Assembly (NCBI RefSeq): GCF_003970385.1
Contig: NZ_RXZH01000002.1
Location: forward strand, 558,001-622,000
Direction: 5' to 3'
From: Vibrio aquaticus
GTDB lineage: Bacteria > Pseudomonadota > Gammaproteobacteria > Enterobacterales > Vibrionaceae
Length of the DNA stretch: 64,000 bases
Of the stretch, positions 38,347-47,929 are shown one piece after another. Position numbers and translations under genes: made by a program. Within the stretch, counting starts at the first letter, position 1. Each line of letters begins with the position of its first letter. The notes below the pieces were generated by a model. That model was not told the origin of the DNA and ran no database searches. It saw only the letters and a program-made list of their open reading frames with translations.

Positions 38347-39399
38347 ATGTTTTCTATGTTTAAACGTGCATCTCTTGTAATGCTGTCAATGATGGCAGCA
38401 TTACTGTTTGCTTTATCGCTGCCTGCGCATGCTGAGCAAAAAGAGTCTGAAGTTGCACAACGTGAAATGACCCAGTTGGCTGGTGCCGACTTTTGGCGTC
38501 AAGTTCGTGATGGTGAAGTGGGCTACACGACATCTCAGTCCCCAGAGCACGGAATGCTTATTAGTACCCCAGGTCAAACTTGGTACATTTTAAAAGAAAA
38601 ATGGATGTCACCGGCCGGGGCTGTGGCTATTTTCGGTAGTATCGCTTTTGTTACCTTAATGTACATAGTGATTGGCCCATTGATGTTGAGTGCACCTCGA
38701 ACGGGCAAGAAGATCAAACGTTGGTCTCGCCTTGATCGTGCGTTGCACTGGAGTATGGCATTTACCTTCTTAACGCTTGCGTTTAGTGGGTTGATGTTGG
38801 TTTACGGAAAGCACTTCCTAAAACCTTACATTCCAACGGATTTATGGGGCTTCATCATTATGTTGGCGAAGCAATACCATAACTACATAGGGCCAATTTT
38901 CTTTGTATTGTTGATGTGTGTTCTTGTGAAATGGTGGCGTAAGTCCATCTTCAAGAAAGTCGATATCGCTTGGTTTATGAAACTTGGCGGTATGGTAGGC
39001 AAACACAAAGGCTCACACCCATCGGCGGAGTTTTCGAATGCGGGTGAGAAAGCGTTATTCTGGCTACTGATTGTGGTTGGTATTGTCGTTGCGTTAAGTG
39101 GTCTTGTATTGGATTTCCCGATCTTTGATCAAACTCGTCGCGATATGGAACTCTCAAACCTTGTCCATATGGTGGCCGCACTGATCTTGATTTGTGGCTT
39201 CGTGTTCCATATCTATATTGGTTTATTTGGCATGGAAGGCGCACTAGAAGGCATGGTGACTGGCGAAGTAGACGAAACTTGGGCCAAAGAACACCATGAC
39301 TTGTGGTACCAAGAAGTGATGGCAAAAGAGCGTGAAGAGCAGGGTAGTTCAACACCAGTTCAAGAAGTAAAAGGAGCGAAAGCCAATGAGCAAGCCTAA
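38347..39399 (+). CDS. fdhC: formate dehydrogenase cytochrome b subunit gamma
   Basis: A 350-residue membrane subunit that passes electrons to the quinone pool. It has a signal peptide (ending LPAHA near residue 28), a periplasmic stretch and then four helices of a cytochrome b561-like domain with haem-ligand histidines in DRALHWSMAF, YHNYIGPIFF and LVHMVAALILICGFVFHIYIG. The C-terminus has the family segment GMVTGEVDETWAKEHH. It overlaps the next gene by 14 bases. Confidence 0.93.
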   Translation: MFSMFKRASLVMLSMMAALLFALSLPAHAEQKESEVAQREMTQLAGADFWRQVRDGEVGYTTSQSPEHGMLISTPGQTWYILKEKWMSPAGAVAIFGSIAFVTLMYIVIGPLMLSAPRTGKKIKRWSRLDRALHWSMAFTFLTLAFSGLMLVYGKHFLKPYIPTDLWGFIIMLAKQYHNYIGPIFFVLLMCVLVKWWRKSIFKKVDIAWFMKLGGMVGKHKGSHPSAEFSNAGEKALFWLLIVVGIVVALSGLVLDFPIFDQTRRDMELSNLVHMVAALILICGFVFHIYIGLFGMEGALEGMVTGEVDETWAKEHHDLWYQEVMAKEREEQGSSTPVQEVKGAKANEQA

Positions 39400-39802
39400 T
39401 AAAGGTATTTGGATAGCGTACATTCTTAGCTTCTTTACACCGTTCACGTGTTTGATTTCTGGCGTGATTGCTATCATTTATGCCGGGTACCGACTCGATA
39501 AAGGTGAAGATGGAGAAGTTGTCGATTCACACTATTACGGTCTGATTCGTACTTTCTTCCTTAACCTAACGTACTTTGTTGTTTTGATCATCACAGTAGC
39601 AACGTCTAATGGCGTACTGGTCGGCTTAAACGACTACTGGTATAAGAGCCATATCATTGATGAGATCGCTTATTACATCCCGTATGTGGGAATGGTGTTT
39701 GGCTTAATTGCTATCGCCATATGGTTTGTACGTATGGTCCAAGGTATGAAAAAGTTACAAGCGAATGAGCCATTTAGTCTCACTAAAGGGCCAAACCTGT
39801 AG
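39386..39802 (+). CDS. small membrane protein (DUF4870-like) at the end of the formate dehydrogenase operon
   Basis: A 138-residue protein with three hydrophobic segments (about 10-32, 50-70 and 88-112) and YAGYRLDKGEDGEVVDSHY between the first two, resembling DUF4870-type proteins. Its start overlaps the fdhC stop region by 14 bases and a terminator follows, so it is the last gene of the operon. It may help assemble or anchor the complex; no direct evidence. Confidence 0.7.
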   Translation: MSKPNKGIWIAYILSFFTPFTCLISGVIAIIYAGYRLDKGEDGEVVDSHYYGLIRTFFLNLTYFVVLIITVATSNGVLVGLNDYWYKSHIIDEIAYYIPYVGMVFGLIAIAIWFVRMVQGMKKLQANEPFSLTKGPNL

Positions 39803-39817
39803 CTTTCGCTGATAGTA

Positions 39818-39849
39818 AATAGCCTCGAAGAGTTCGAGGCTATTTTTTT
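39818..39849 (+). terminator. terminator of the formate dehydrogenase operon
   Basis: AATAGCCTCGA, short loop, TCGAGGCTATT followed by TTTTT. Confidence 0.92.
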
Positions 39850-39984
39850 GTTTGTGCTGTTTGGTTTAACCTCACAATTTGGAGGTTAATTCTCTCGGTT
39901 TTCGACTATGGTCTAAGGTTAATGGCTGTAGTAGAGGTGCGGTCGATGCTAAGCTGAGACTATAAAGAAAAACAAGGACGTAGT

Positions 39985-40722
39985 ATGAACTTCCCATATC
40001 GTAATGTCGTGATTTTAACCGGTGCAGGGATCTCAGCAGAGTCGGGGATTCAAACCTTTAGAGCTCAAGATGGTCTTTGGGAAAATCACCGAATTGAAGA
40101 CGTCGCAACGCCTGAGGGTTTTGAGCGCAATCCTGATTTGGTCCAAGACTTCTATAACCAGCGTAGGTTAGGGCTCCAAGACCCATCAATAGAACCTAAT
40201 GCTGCACACATTGCTTTAGGTGACCTCGAGAAGCAACTTGATGGAACGGTTACTGTCATTACTCAGAACATTGATAACTTACATGAGCGTGGAGGAAGTG
40301 AGAATATCATCCACATGCATGGCGAGTTATTGAAATCTCGTTGTAGTGAGTCTAATCAAGTTATTGAAGAAAAAGGCGAGATCAAAACGGGTGATCTTTG
40401 CCATTGCTGTCAAATACCTTCTCAAATGCGCCCTCATGTGGTTTGGTTCGGAGAAATGCCTCTACGAATGGGTGACATCTATTCGGCTCTAGAAGCGGCG
40501 GATTTGTTTGTTTCAATCGGTACGTCAGGGGTGGTTTATCCAGCTGCAGGTTTTGTTCATGATGCGAAGATGCACGGCGCTCATACGATTGAAATCAACC
40601 TAGAACCAAGTGCAGTAGACAGTGAGTTTGAGGAAAAACGCTACGGAAATGCGAGTGTCGAAGTGCCGAGGCTAGTCGCAGAAATCTTAGCGCTTCAAAA
40701 CCCTGATGCGAAACAAGCTTAA
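39985..40722 (+). CDS. cobB: CobB, NAD-dependent protein deacylase (sirtuin)
   Basis: A 245-residue class III sirtuin that removes acetyl or succinyl groups from lysines using NAD. Seen: the NAD-binding [14 protein letters not shown] (residues 13-26), the catalytic [12 protein letters not shown] and MHGEL with the active histidine, FYNQRR with the Tyr-x-x-Arg pair of desuccinylases and zinc cysteines in SRCSES and LCHCCQ. It starts directly with [15 protein letters not shown], lacking the longer N-terminus of E. coli CobB. AAGGACG is the ribosome site. Confidence 0.94.
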   Translation: MNFPYRNVVILTGAGISAESGIQTFRAQDGLWENHRIEDVATPEGFERNPDLVQDFYNQRRLGLQDPSIEPNAAHIALGDLEKQLDGTVTVITQNIDNLHERGGSENIIHMHGELLKSRCSESNQVIEEKGEIKTGDLCHCCQIPSQMRPHVVWFGEMPLRMGDIYSALEAADLFVSIGTSGVVYPAAGFVHDAKMHGAHTIEINLEPSAVDSEFEEKRYGNASVEVPRLVAEILALQNPDAKQA

Positions 40723-40757
40723 CTTTTTAATCTAAGCTAAACCAACTGGACTTGTAG

Positions 40758-40792
40758 AAAATGCTCAACTCTCTTCGCGTTGGGCATTTTTC
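40758..40792 (+). terminator. terminator of cobB, overlapping the end of the GGDEF gene
   Basis: AAATGCTCAAC and GTTGGGCATTT form an 11-base stem with one T-G pair, followed by TT. The stop of the GGDEF gene on the other strand lies inside it. Confidence 0.7.
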
Positions 40793-41547
40793 ATTTTGTA
40801 CATGGCCTGATCGGTTTTAATCAGCGCTTGTCGGAATGTTGCTCTGGTTGTCGCAGCTTCTAAGCCATAGCTGAAACCAATTTGTTCACCTTCTAAGGTC
40901 TGCTCTAACTTCTCGATGTAGCTCTTTCCTTGTGACACAGGAACAATGGCAATAAATTCGTCACCACCGACTCGGTACGCTTGAGCCGATTTTGGTAGAG
41001 CAGAACTTAAGGCTTGAGCAAAACGGATGATCATCAGATCGCCAACATGGTGTCCTTTAGAATCGTTAACAACCTTTAGCCCATCAAGATCGAGGTATAT
41101 CAAATCAAACTCGTCTAAGTCGATTTCATCGAGCTTTTTTCGATTATAAAGGCCGGTCAGTTCATCCTTGGCCGCATTGTCGGTGACCTTACGTATTATC
41201 TCGGTTAGCCCGACTGCGATAATGAGGAAGGAGAGCTGCAACAGTCCATCTTCTAGAAAAGTATCGATGAACTCATGTTGGTCAGAAATATGGTCGAAAT
41301 ATTGTACTTCAGTCGCTACATCATAAAACTTATTAAAGATTAGAATCCACATCCCTATCTTTAGCTTCGTATTACTCAGTATCGCCTCTCTTGCGACGAT
41401 ATAGATATAAACGATGATAAACAGGGTGTTACTCTCGAACAGCAAATCGTAATTGGAGTCGATTTCTACCACGTACTGAAGAAGCATTACCAGGACAGAC
41501 AATGCAAGTATGGTAAAAATAACAGAGAGTGCGGCCTTGTGTTTCAA
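40765..41547 (-). CDS. diguanylate cyclase, membrane-bound GGDEF protein
   Basis: A 260-residue protein with four hydrophobic segments up to about residue 115 and a GGDEF domain in the C-terminal 150 residues. The active site RVGGDEF is intact and the substrate-binding DLDGLKVVNDSKGHHVGD is normal, so it should make cyclic di-GMP. No RxxD inhibitory site is seen five residues before GGDEF, nor any EAL domain. The membrane part may sense an unknown signal. It is a single gene between cobB and the pot genes. Confidence 0.9.
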   Translation of the reverse strand: MKHKAALSVIFTILALSVLVMLLQYVVEIDSNYDLLFESNTLFIIVYIYIVAREAILSNTKLKIGMWILIFNKFYDVATEVQYFDHISDQHEFIDTFLEDGLLQLSFLIIAVGLTEIIRKVTDNAAKDELTGLYNRKKLDEIDLDEFDLIYLDLDGLKVVNDSKGHHVGDLMIIRFAQALSSALPKSAQAYRVGGDEFIAIVPVSQGKSYIEKLEQTLEGEQIGFSYGLEAATTRATFRQALIKTDQAMYKMKNAQREES

Positions 41548-41606
41548 TGTTAACTCTTTTTTGACATATATCGTTCCGTTAACTTACATAATTCTCAGAT
41601 AAAATT

Positions 41607-41626
41607 AAAGCGGCTAATGCCGCTTT
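41607..41626 (-). terminator. terminator of the pot operon
   Basis: AAAGCGGC, loop, GCCGCTTT; on the minus strand AATTTTATC follows. Confidence 0.85.
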
Positions 41627-41647
41627 AGTAAGTGTAATCCAAAATAA

Positions 41648-42685
41648 TTAGTTATCTACTTTCAATTTTTGGAAATACTCGTCATAAAGTACGCTTGCTT
41701 CGCCTACTTCATCTTGCCACGTTCCGCTGTCCATCACTTCTTGAGGAGGGAAGATACTGGTGTCGTTAGCAAACTCTTTAGGAAGTAGCTCATGTGCCGT
41801 TGCAACTGGAGTCGGGTAGCCAATTTCTAGCGCAATTTTCGCTGCATTTTCTGGACGAAGAAGGAAGTCAATCATCTTATGAGCAGCTTCTGTATTTTTT
41901 GCGCCTGCCGGAATAGCTAAGCTATCCATCCAAAATACCGTGCCTTTTTCTGGCCAAATGATATTGATCGATGCACCTTCTTGGCGAGCCATGTATGCAC
42001 TACCGTTCCAAAGCATGCCAAGTGAAACTTCACCCGCTAAGTATGGGTTTGCAGGGAAGTCAGAGTTAAATACCAATACGTTTGGCATTAGCTTTTTAAG
42101 CTCTTCATATGCGGCTTTGATTTCGTCTGGGTTGGTTGTGTTTGGTGAGTAACCCAGCTTAGTTAATGCGATGTGGAAGACTTCACGTGAGTCATCCATA
42201 AGCATGAGTTGTCCTTCCCATTTGCTATCCCAGAAGTCATCCCACTTCGTCACAGAAGAGTCATCAAGCATATCAGAGTTGATACCGATACCCGTCGCGC
42301 CCCAAATGTATGGGATAGAGTAGTTGTTGCTTGGATCGAAAGGTTTGTTTAGGAAGTTTGTATCCAAGTCAGCGAAGTGCGTTAGCTTTTCTTTATCGAT
42401 TTGCTGAAGCATGCCTTCTTTGCGCATTTTGGATACGAAGTAAGTAGACGGTACTACTAAGTCGTAACCAGAACCTTGAGTCTTTAACTTAGCGTACATG
42501 CTTTCGTTAGATTCATAGGTGGAGTAAATAACCTTAATGCCTGTCTCTTTTGTAAAGTCTTCAAGAACTTCGTTTGGAATGTATTCAGACCAGTTGTAGA
42601 AATAAAGCTCTTGATCAGCAGCCATTGCTGGCGAAGCGATTAAAGTCGCGGCGCAAAGTGCGCTTGCGTAGAATTTACTTTTCAT
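41648..42685 (-). CDS. potD1: spermidine/norspermidine-binding protein PotD1
   Basis: A 345-residue periplasmic binding protein with signal peptide (ending SPAMAA near residue 22) and PotD-type segments YNWSEYIPNEVLEDF, TYESNESMYAKLK, YDLVVPSTYFVSKM and MLWNGSAYMARQE. In V. cholerae the last gene of the same cluster (VC1424) binds norspermidine and spermidine and so affects biofilm; by position this is its counterpart. A terminator separates it from potD2, so its level may be set separately. Confidence 0.9.
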   Translation of the reverse strand: MKSKFYASALCAATLIASPAMAADQELYFYNWSEYIPNEVLEDFTKETGIKVIYSTYESNESMYAKLKTQGSGYDLVVPSTYFVSKMRKEGMLQQIDKEKLTHFADLDTNFLNKPFDPSNNYSIPYIWGATGIGINSDMLDDSSVTKWDDFWDSKWEGQLMLMDDSREVFHIALTKLGYSPNTTNPDEIKAAYEELKKLMPNVLVFNSDFPANPYLAGEVSLGMLWNGSAYMARQEGASINIIWPEKGTVFWMDSLAIPAGAKNTEAAHKMIDFLLRPENAAKIALEIGYPTPVATAHELLPKEFANDTSIFPPQEVMDSGTWQDEVGEASVLYDEYFQKLKVDN

Positions 42686-42811
42686 TCTTTATCCGTTTTA
42701 GTTGTTCTAGTGGTGACTATTGGTTATCCGAGTTGGTAGCCGTAGCCATCGTTTCAAACTTACTTATCGTCATGACAAGTTTAGCAATCAGTAATTATAT
42801 CAGCCTAAACG

Positions 42812-42840
42812 AAAATAGGCAGCCAAGGCTGCCTATTTTT
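42812..42840 (-). terminator. terminator between potD2 and potD1
   Basis: AAATAGGCAGCC, loop AA, GGCTGCCTATTT, a 12-base stem with A/T-rich flanks on both sides. Confidence 0.85.
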
Positions 42841-42853
42841 TATAAATGGAGTC

Positions 42854-43888
42854 TTACTGACCCGCTTTTAGCTTCAAGAAGTACTCTTCGTATTTCACTG
42901 TCATGTTACCCACAGAGTCTTGCCACTCAACGCGATCGAGATCTTCTTGAGAAGGGAACAGAGGCGCGACGTCTTTGAACTTAGCGTTTGACTCAGCAAC
43001 TGCCGTTAAGTAACCCGTATCACGAGAGATTTGCTCAGCGATTTCAGGACGCAGTAGGAAGTCGATCATCTTATGTGCCGCTTCTACGTTCTTAGCACCT
43101 GAAGAAATTGCGAAGTTATCAACCCAGCCAATACCGCCTTCTTTAGGGAAGACCAGTTTAAGGTTCATGCCTTCGTTTTGTGCTGCTGCTGCGCTGCCAT
43201 TCCAAAGCATACCAACGCCAACTTCACCTGACATATAAGGCGCGCCCGGGTTGTCAGAGTTGAATACAAGTACGTTTGGCATTAGCTTTTGCAGCTCGGC
43301 ATACGCTTCATCAATTTGCTTAGGATCCGTTGAGTTACCAGAGTAACCTAGCTTACGCAGTGCAATGTGGAACACTTCACGAGTGTCGTCCATCAGCATC
43401 AGTTGACCTTCAAGTTCAGGGTTCCAGAGATCAGCCCAGCTTGTGAAGTCATTTGGATCGTACATATCAGCATTTACTGCAAGACCAGTGATAGCAACTA
43501 CGTGCGGAATAGAGTAGTCGTTATTCAGGTCGTACGGTTTGTCTAGATAGTTCTTATCTAGGTTGTCGAAGTTTGATAGCTTAGATTTATCAATTTTCTG
43601 CAACATCCCTTCATCGCGCATCTTCGCTACGAAGTAGGTTGAAGGAACAACTAAGTCATAACCTTGGTTATGTGTTTTTAGCTTTGCATATAAAGTTTCG
43701 TTCGACTCGTAAGTCGAGTAAATCACTTTAATGCCAGTTTCTTCCGTGAACTGTTCAAGGATATTACTGTTGATGTAAGGTCCCCAGTTCATGAAAACCA
43801 ATTCTTTGTTGTCGTCCGCTGCCACTGAACCAGAGAACAGGGAAAGCGCACATGCACTACCAGCTAATAGAGTAGCCCATTTTTTCAT
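42854..43888 (-). CDS. potD2: polyamine-binding protein PotD2
   Basis: A 344-residue paralogue of the adjacent PotD1, with signal peptide (ending SGSVAA near residue 24) and the same segments: MNWGPYINSNILEQF, TYESNETLYAKLK, YDLVVPSTYFVAKM and GMLWNGSAAAAQ. The pocket-lining stretch differs most (NWGPYIN against NWSEYIP), so its specificity may differ. Its V. cholerae counterpart by position is VC1425. It is preceded by a hairpin after potC and followed by a terminator. Confidence 0.88.
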   Translation of the reverse strand: MKKWATLLAGSACALSLFSGSVAADDNKELVFMNWGPYINSNILEQFTEETGIKVIYSTYESNETLYAKLKTHNQGYDLVVPSTYFVAKMRDEGMLQKIDKSKLSNFDNLDKNYLDKPYDLNNDYSIPHVVAITGLAVNADMYDPNDFTSWADLWNPELEGQLMLMDDTREVFHIALRKLGYSGNSTDPKQIDEAYAELQKLMPNVLVFNSDNPGAPYMSGEVGVGMLWNGSAAAAQNEGMNLKLVFPKEGGIGWVDNFAISSGAKNVEAAHKMIDFLLRPEIAEQISRDTGYLTAVAESNAKFKDVAPLFPSQEDLDRVEWQDSVGNMTVKYEEYFLKLKAGQ

Positions 43889-43952
43889 TTACGTTAGCTC
43901 CAAACCAAACGTTGCCAACATCGTAAGTTGATGTATTTACGGCAGTAGATAG

Positions 43953-43981
43953 AAAAACAGAATGACAAAATGCCATTCTGT
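43953..43981 (-). terminator. hairpin between potC and potD2, probable partial terminator
   Basis: ACAGAATG and CATTCTGT form an eight-base stem; on the minus strand TTTTTC follows. It lies inside the operon, 22 bases past potC. Confidence 0.6.
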
Positions 43982-44002
43982 TTCGTGAAATTGAAAGCGA
44001 TT

Positions 44003-44773
44003 CTACTTCACTTTCTCCCTTGCAAGCAACTGCGAAGTGATTACAAGGACCAAAGAAACAATCAGCATGACTGTTGCAAGAGCATTCACCTCAGGTGAAA
44101 TGCCCACTTTCACCATTGAATATATCTTCAATGGTAATATTTCATACGTTGGACCTGTCACGAATGAACTAATAATCACGTCATCCAGTGATAGGGTAAA
44201 ACTTAATAACCAGCCTGCTGCAACAGCGGGTTTCGCTAGCGGAAGAATAATCTGTTTTAAGATCACCCATTCACTTGCACCCAGGTCTTTTGCGGCTTCT
44301 AACATCTTCACATCAAACCCGTTTAATCGGCTGTATACCGTGACTACCACGAAAGGCAGACAGAACGTGATGTGTGCAATAAGCAGAGTAAAGAAACCAA
44401 GCTGTGCACCTAATACTAGGAACAATGCCAATAGGGAAATCGCCATAACGATATCCGGTGACATCATTACCACAAAGAGCATACCGTTAACGGCGCCTTT
44501 TCCTTTAAACGAATAACGGAATAGGGCAACCGCAGTTAAGCTACCAATAATGGTTGCCGCGGTTGCAGAAAACACAGCAACGTTCAGAGAGTGCCACGCT
44601 GCTTGCATTAAACTGTCGTTGCTGACTAAGGTCTCGTACCACTTAGTCGTAAATCCACCCCATTTCATACCGAATTTATTGGCATTAAATGAGTTGACGA
44701 TAAGCACAACGATAGGCAGGTACAAAAAGGCGTACACTAATGCCATAAAGCTAAATCTAACTGTACGTCCCAT
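44003..44773 (-). CDS. potC: spermidine/putrescine ABC permease PotC
   Basis: A 256-residue permease with six membrane helices and the ATPase-docking loop [20 protein letters not shown]. It pairs with PotB to form the channel for polyamines. Typical segments include LPIVVLIVNSFNANK and SLDDVIISSFVTGP. It shares one base with the potB stop. Confidence 0.93.
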   Translation of the reverse strand: MGRTVRFSFMALVYAFLYLPIVVLIVNSFNANKFGMKWGGFTTKWYETLVSNDSLMQAAWHSLNVAVFSATAATIIGSLTAVALFRYSFKGKGAVNGMLFVVMMSPDIVMAISLLALFLVLGAQLGFFTLLIAHITFCLPFVVVTVYSRLNGFDVKMLEAAKDLGASEWVILKQIILPLAKPAVAAGWLLSFTLSLDDVIISSFVTGPTYEILPLKIYSMVKVGISPEVNALATVMLIVSLVLVITSQLLAREKVK

Positions 44774-45633
44774 TAGTCTAGCTCCACTTTCTTATTCAAT
44801 AACTTACCCGCTCGATAATAAGCATAAAGCATGATTGCCATTGCAACCGTTAAAGCAATACTGGTTGCCGCGCCAAACGGCCAGTCGCGTGCATTAAGTA
44901 CTTGGCTCTTAATCACGTTACCGATCAGTAGGTTCTTCGCTCCACCTAGAAGGTCGGAGATATAGAACATACCTAATGCCGGCAATAGCACCAATAAACA
45001 GCCGCCAATAATGCCTGGCATGGTTAGAGGTAATGTTACCTTAGTAAAGATCTGGAACTTATTTGCACCTAGGTCTTTAGCAGCTTCAAAATATGTGTTG
45101 TCCAATTTCTCAATCGCAGAATAAAGCGGAAGAATCATAAATGGCAGCAAGATGTAAACAAGGCCAATCATAACCGCGGTTTCGCTATACATCAGTCGAA
45201 TCGGCTTATCGATGATTTCCATCGCCATGAGAGATTTATTCAAAACCCCTTGAGTACCTAGAACAATCTTTAGCCCGTAAGTACGGATCAAAGAGTTAGT
45301 CCAAAACGGGACAATCACCAAGAACAGCATGATTGGACGCCATTTTTCAGGCATCTTCGCCACGATATACGCGAATGGATAACCAATCACCAAACACAGC
45401 AATGTCGCCACAATTGCCATATAGAAAGAGTGAAGGAGTACCTTAGCGTAAAGAGGATCCATCAAGCGGATGTAGTTATCCAGCGTGAAGGTCATCTCAA
45501 TTAAGTTTGCTTCATCACGAGTCAGGAAGCTGGTACCAATAATCATAAGGTTTGGCACCAAAACGAAAAGCGTTAGCCAACCTACGATAAGCGTGATGAT
45601 CGCGTTTTGAAGATTAAGCTTCTTGCTTATCAT
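44773..45633 (-). CDS. potB: spermidine/putrescine ABC permease PotB
   Basis: A 286-residue permease with six membrane helices and docking loop [31 protein letters not shown] and [15 protein letters not shown] are PotB hallmarks. It overlaps potA by 20 bases, so PotA and PotB are translated in step. Confidence 0.93.
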   Translation of the reverse strand: MISKKLNLQNAIITLIVGWLTLFVLVPNLMIIGTSFLTRDEANLIEMTFTLDNYIRLMDPLYAKVLLHSFYMAIVATLLCLVIGYPFAYIVAKMPEKWRPIMLFLVIVPFWTNSLIRTYGLKIVLGTQGVLNKSLMAMEIIDKPIRLMYSETAVMIGLVYILLPFMILPLYSAIEKLDNTYFEAAKDLGANKFQIFTKVTLPLTMPGIIGGCLLVLLPALGMFYISDLLGGAKNLLIGNVIKSQVLNARDWPFGAATSIALTVAMAIMLYAYYRAGKLLNKKVELD

Positions 45634-46756
45634 TTAACACCACCTCCCAGCTCTCTACCCAAGTGATAGCAACTTTTTGTCCAAGAGAGTGGTCAACGTC
45701 AGGATCATCTTCGTTGAAGAACTCACTTACCATGACACGCATGCCAGATTCTAGTTCAATCACGGAATCTAGGGTCATGCCTTTATAAGTACGTTCGGTA
45801 ACGTGACCGACAATGCCTTTTTGCTCAGACTCTTTAATCTCTTCGATACGTAGATCTTCTGGACGAAGCAGAACTTGAAGCTTTTCGCCAGCTGCCGCCT
45901 CTTTGTCGTAGTAAACCACTGACTCAACGCCTTCAATTTCGGCACGAATCCGCTTTTCGTCGATACGCTCAAGCATGGTTGCATTGAATACGTTGATTTC
46001 GCCAATGAAGCGAGCAACGAACAGGTTCTTAGGCTCTTCGTAAATTTCACGAGGTGACCCATCTTGTTCAATAACACCGTCTCGCATAACAATAATACGG
46101 TCTGACATCGACAAGGCTTCTTCTTGATCGTGAGTAACGAAAATGAAAGTAATGCCAAGTTGGCGCTGAAGCTGTTTAAGCTCGATCTGCATTTGTTTAC
46201 GCAGTTTGTAATCAAGCGCAGACAGTGATTCGTCAAGAAGAAGAACCTTTGGCTTGTTTACAACGGCACGAGCAATCGCGATACGCTGCTGCTGACCACC
46301 AGAAAGCTGATGCGGCTTACGTTGCGCCATTTTTTCAAGGCGAACCATACGTAATGCTTCCATAACGCGAGGTTCAATCTCGGCTGCCGGTGTTTTTTGC
46401 ATGCGCAGACCAAATGCTACGTTTTCAAACACGGTCATGTGAGGGAATAAAGCGTAACTCTGGAATACAGTGTTGACATGCCTTTGTTCAGCAGGGATAG
46501 ATGTCACATTCTGGTTATCAAGAATAATGTCACCATTATCAGCGGTTTCGAAACCAGCAATCATTCTTAGAACGGTTGTTTTACCGCAACCCGATGGGCC
46601 AAGAATCGTAAGAAACTCACCGTGGTTTACATCCAAATTCAGATTACCGATGATCTCCTTACCATCGAAACTTTTACTGATACCAGTCAAACGAATAACT
46701 GGTTGTCCTGCTTTTTGTTTAGCGTTCAACGTCTGTTTTTCTCCCACATCGGCCAT
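45614..46756 (-). CDS. potA: spermidine/putrescine ABC transporter ATPase PotA
   Basis: A 380-residue ATPase: Walker [10 protein letters not shown] (about residue 54), Q-loop [13 protein letters not shown], signature [14 protein letters not shown], Walker [13 protein letters not shown] (ESLSALD is typical of PotA) and a C-terminal regulatory domain with [12 protein letters not shown]. It is first in the potABC-potD2-potD1 series and drives import of polyamines. Confidence 0.95.
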   Translation of the reverse strand: MADVGEKQTLNAKQKAGQPVIRLTGISKSFDGKEIIGNLNLDVNHGEFLTILGPSGCGKTTVLRMIAGFETADNGDIILDNQNVTSIPAEQRHVNTVFQSYALFPHMTVFENVAFGLRMQKTPAAEIEPRVMEALRMVRLEKMAQRKPHQLSGGQQQRIAIARAVVNKPKVLLLDESLSALDYKLRKQMQIELKQLQRQLGITFIFVTHDQEEALSMSDRIIVMRDGVIEQDGSPREIYEEPKNLFVARFIGEINVFNATMLERIDEKRIRAEIEGVESVVYYDKEAAAGEKLQVLLRPEDLRIEEIKESEQKGIVGHVTERTYKGMTLDSVIELESGMRVMVSEFFNEDDPDVDHSLGQKVAITWVESWEVVLNDKQEA

Positions 46757-47125
46757 CAGTTCGATATTTAAGAAAGTGGCCTGTAGTTACACAAATTAGA
46801 GGCGCGCATCATAATCACCAAAGATGTGAAATCAAAGCATTTTCTTACCTTGAAACAGAAAAAATTTTACAGGTAAAAGTAAACATTTCTTACCATACTC
46901 TCTGTACACCGACGAAAGGGTATTAAAGAGAGTGAATTTCTGACACGTTAAGCGAGTTTTGGTAACAATTTGATACGTTTAGTGGTTAATTATCAATCAA
47001 ATATTCAAGAATGCAAGCCATAAGGCGAGATCCGATTTTAGACAGACAAACGTTGCAGTATAATAAATGCAATTTTCTATCAACACGTTAGCTTGGGTTG
47101 TTTAGCTTAAGCACTGGATTCAATA
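46757..47125. other. divergent promoter region of potA and the 47.1 kb gene
   Basis: No gene or terminator is visible in these 369 bases. The part near 46830-46900 is AT-rich with the heptamer TCTTACC twice (CATTTTCTTACC and CATTTCTTACC), a possible operator; nothing more can be supported. Confidence 0.4.
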
Positions 47126-47929
47126 ATGAATAATGACATTGAGAAAGATTTTAATTTAGGTGGCAATGTAGAGCGGGCGCTCTCAGGAGATTACGAGCTT
47201 AAAGCCGGGGATGTATTTAAAGAAGCTTGGCAGCTTACGGTGAAAAACTTCTTATCGTTCTCACCAGCGATTGTCATTTTAATCATCTTACAACTTGCCA
47301 TCTTTTATATGGCACTGAAACTTCAATTGGGTAACCCTGGGATTATTCTTGATGCTGTCCTGAACCCAGAAGCGTTTGATCCAAGTATTTTCAGTGCAAT
47401 TATGGTCGCTAACTTTAGCTATGAAGTGATCAGTGCTCCTATTTTTGCTGGCATCAGCTTAATGGCGATGAGCCACGCGGCAGGTTTAACGACCAAACCA
47501 CGTCATATCGGTAAAGGGCTTCAGTACACAGTGCCGGTGATTCTTGCGACTTTGTTTAGCTTATTGCTGCAAGGTATCGCTGGAATGATCTTCCCACTGC
47601 TTTCTTTATACCTTTCTTTAGCATTTAGTAACTCAATTCTATTGATCTGTGAAAAGCAAATCCCGCCAATGCAATCTTTACTTCTTTCTCTACGAGCAGT
47701 AAATAAGAAGCTTTTGGCACTTGCTGCTATTTACTCGTTTGTTTCAATTATGTTTGTAGTCGGAATGATGTTCTATGGCTTAGGCTTGATTTTCGTATTG
47801 CCGTTCTTCTTCCATGTGAAAGGCGTTATCTACCGACATATGTTTGGTATCAAGCTCAAGGTCATAGCCTCAGAGAAACCTAAAGACGAAGATGATAATG
47901 ACAATGATCCACAAGTGTTCAATGCGTAA
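47126..47929 (+). CDS. hypothetical inner-membrane protein
   Basis: A 267-residue protein with about six membrane helices, a hydrophilic N-terminus (MNNDIEKDFNLGGNVERALSG) and an acidic tail (EKPKDEDDNDNDPQ). I do not recognise a family with a function; the arrangement resembles small DUF-type membrane proteins of vibrios. It overlaps the Bax-like gene by eight bases, so a shared role at the envelope is possible. Confidence 0.75.
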   Translation: MNNDIEKDFNLGGNVERALSGDYELKAGDVFKEAWQLTVKNFLSFSPAIVILIILQLAIFYMALKLQLGNPGIILDAVLNPEAFDPSIFSAIMVANFSYEVISAPIFAGISLMAMSHAAGLTTKPRHIGKGLQYTVPVILATLFSLLLQGIAGMIFPLLSLYLSLAFSNSILLICEKQIPPMQSLLLSLRAVNKKLLALAAIYSFVSIMFVVGMMFYGLGLIFVLPFFFHVKGVIYRHMFGIKLKVIASEKPKDEDDNDNDPQVFNA

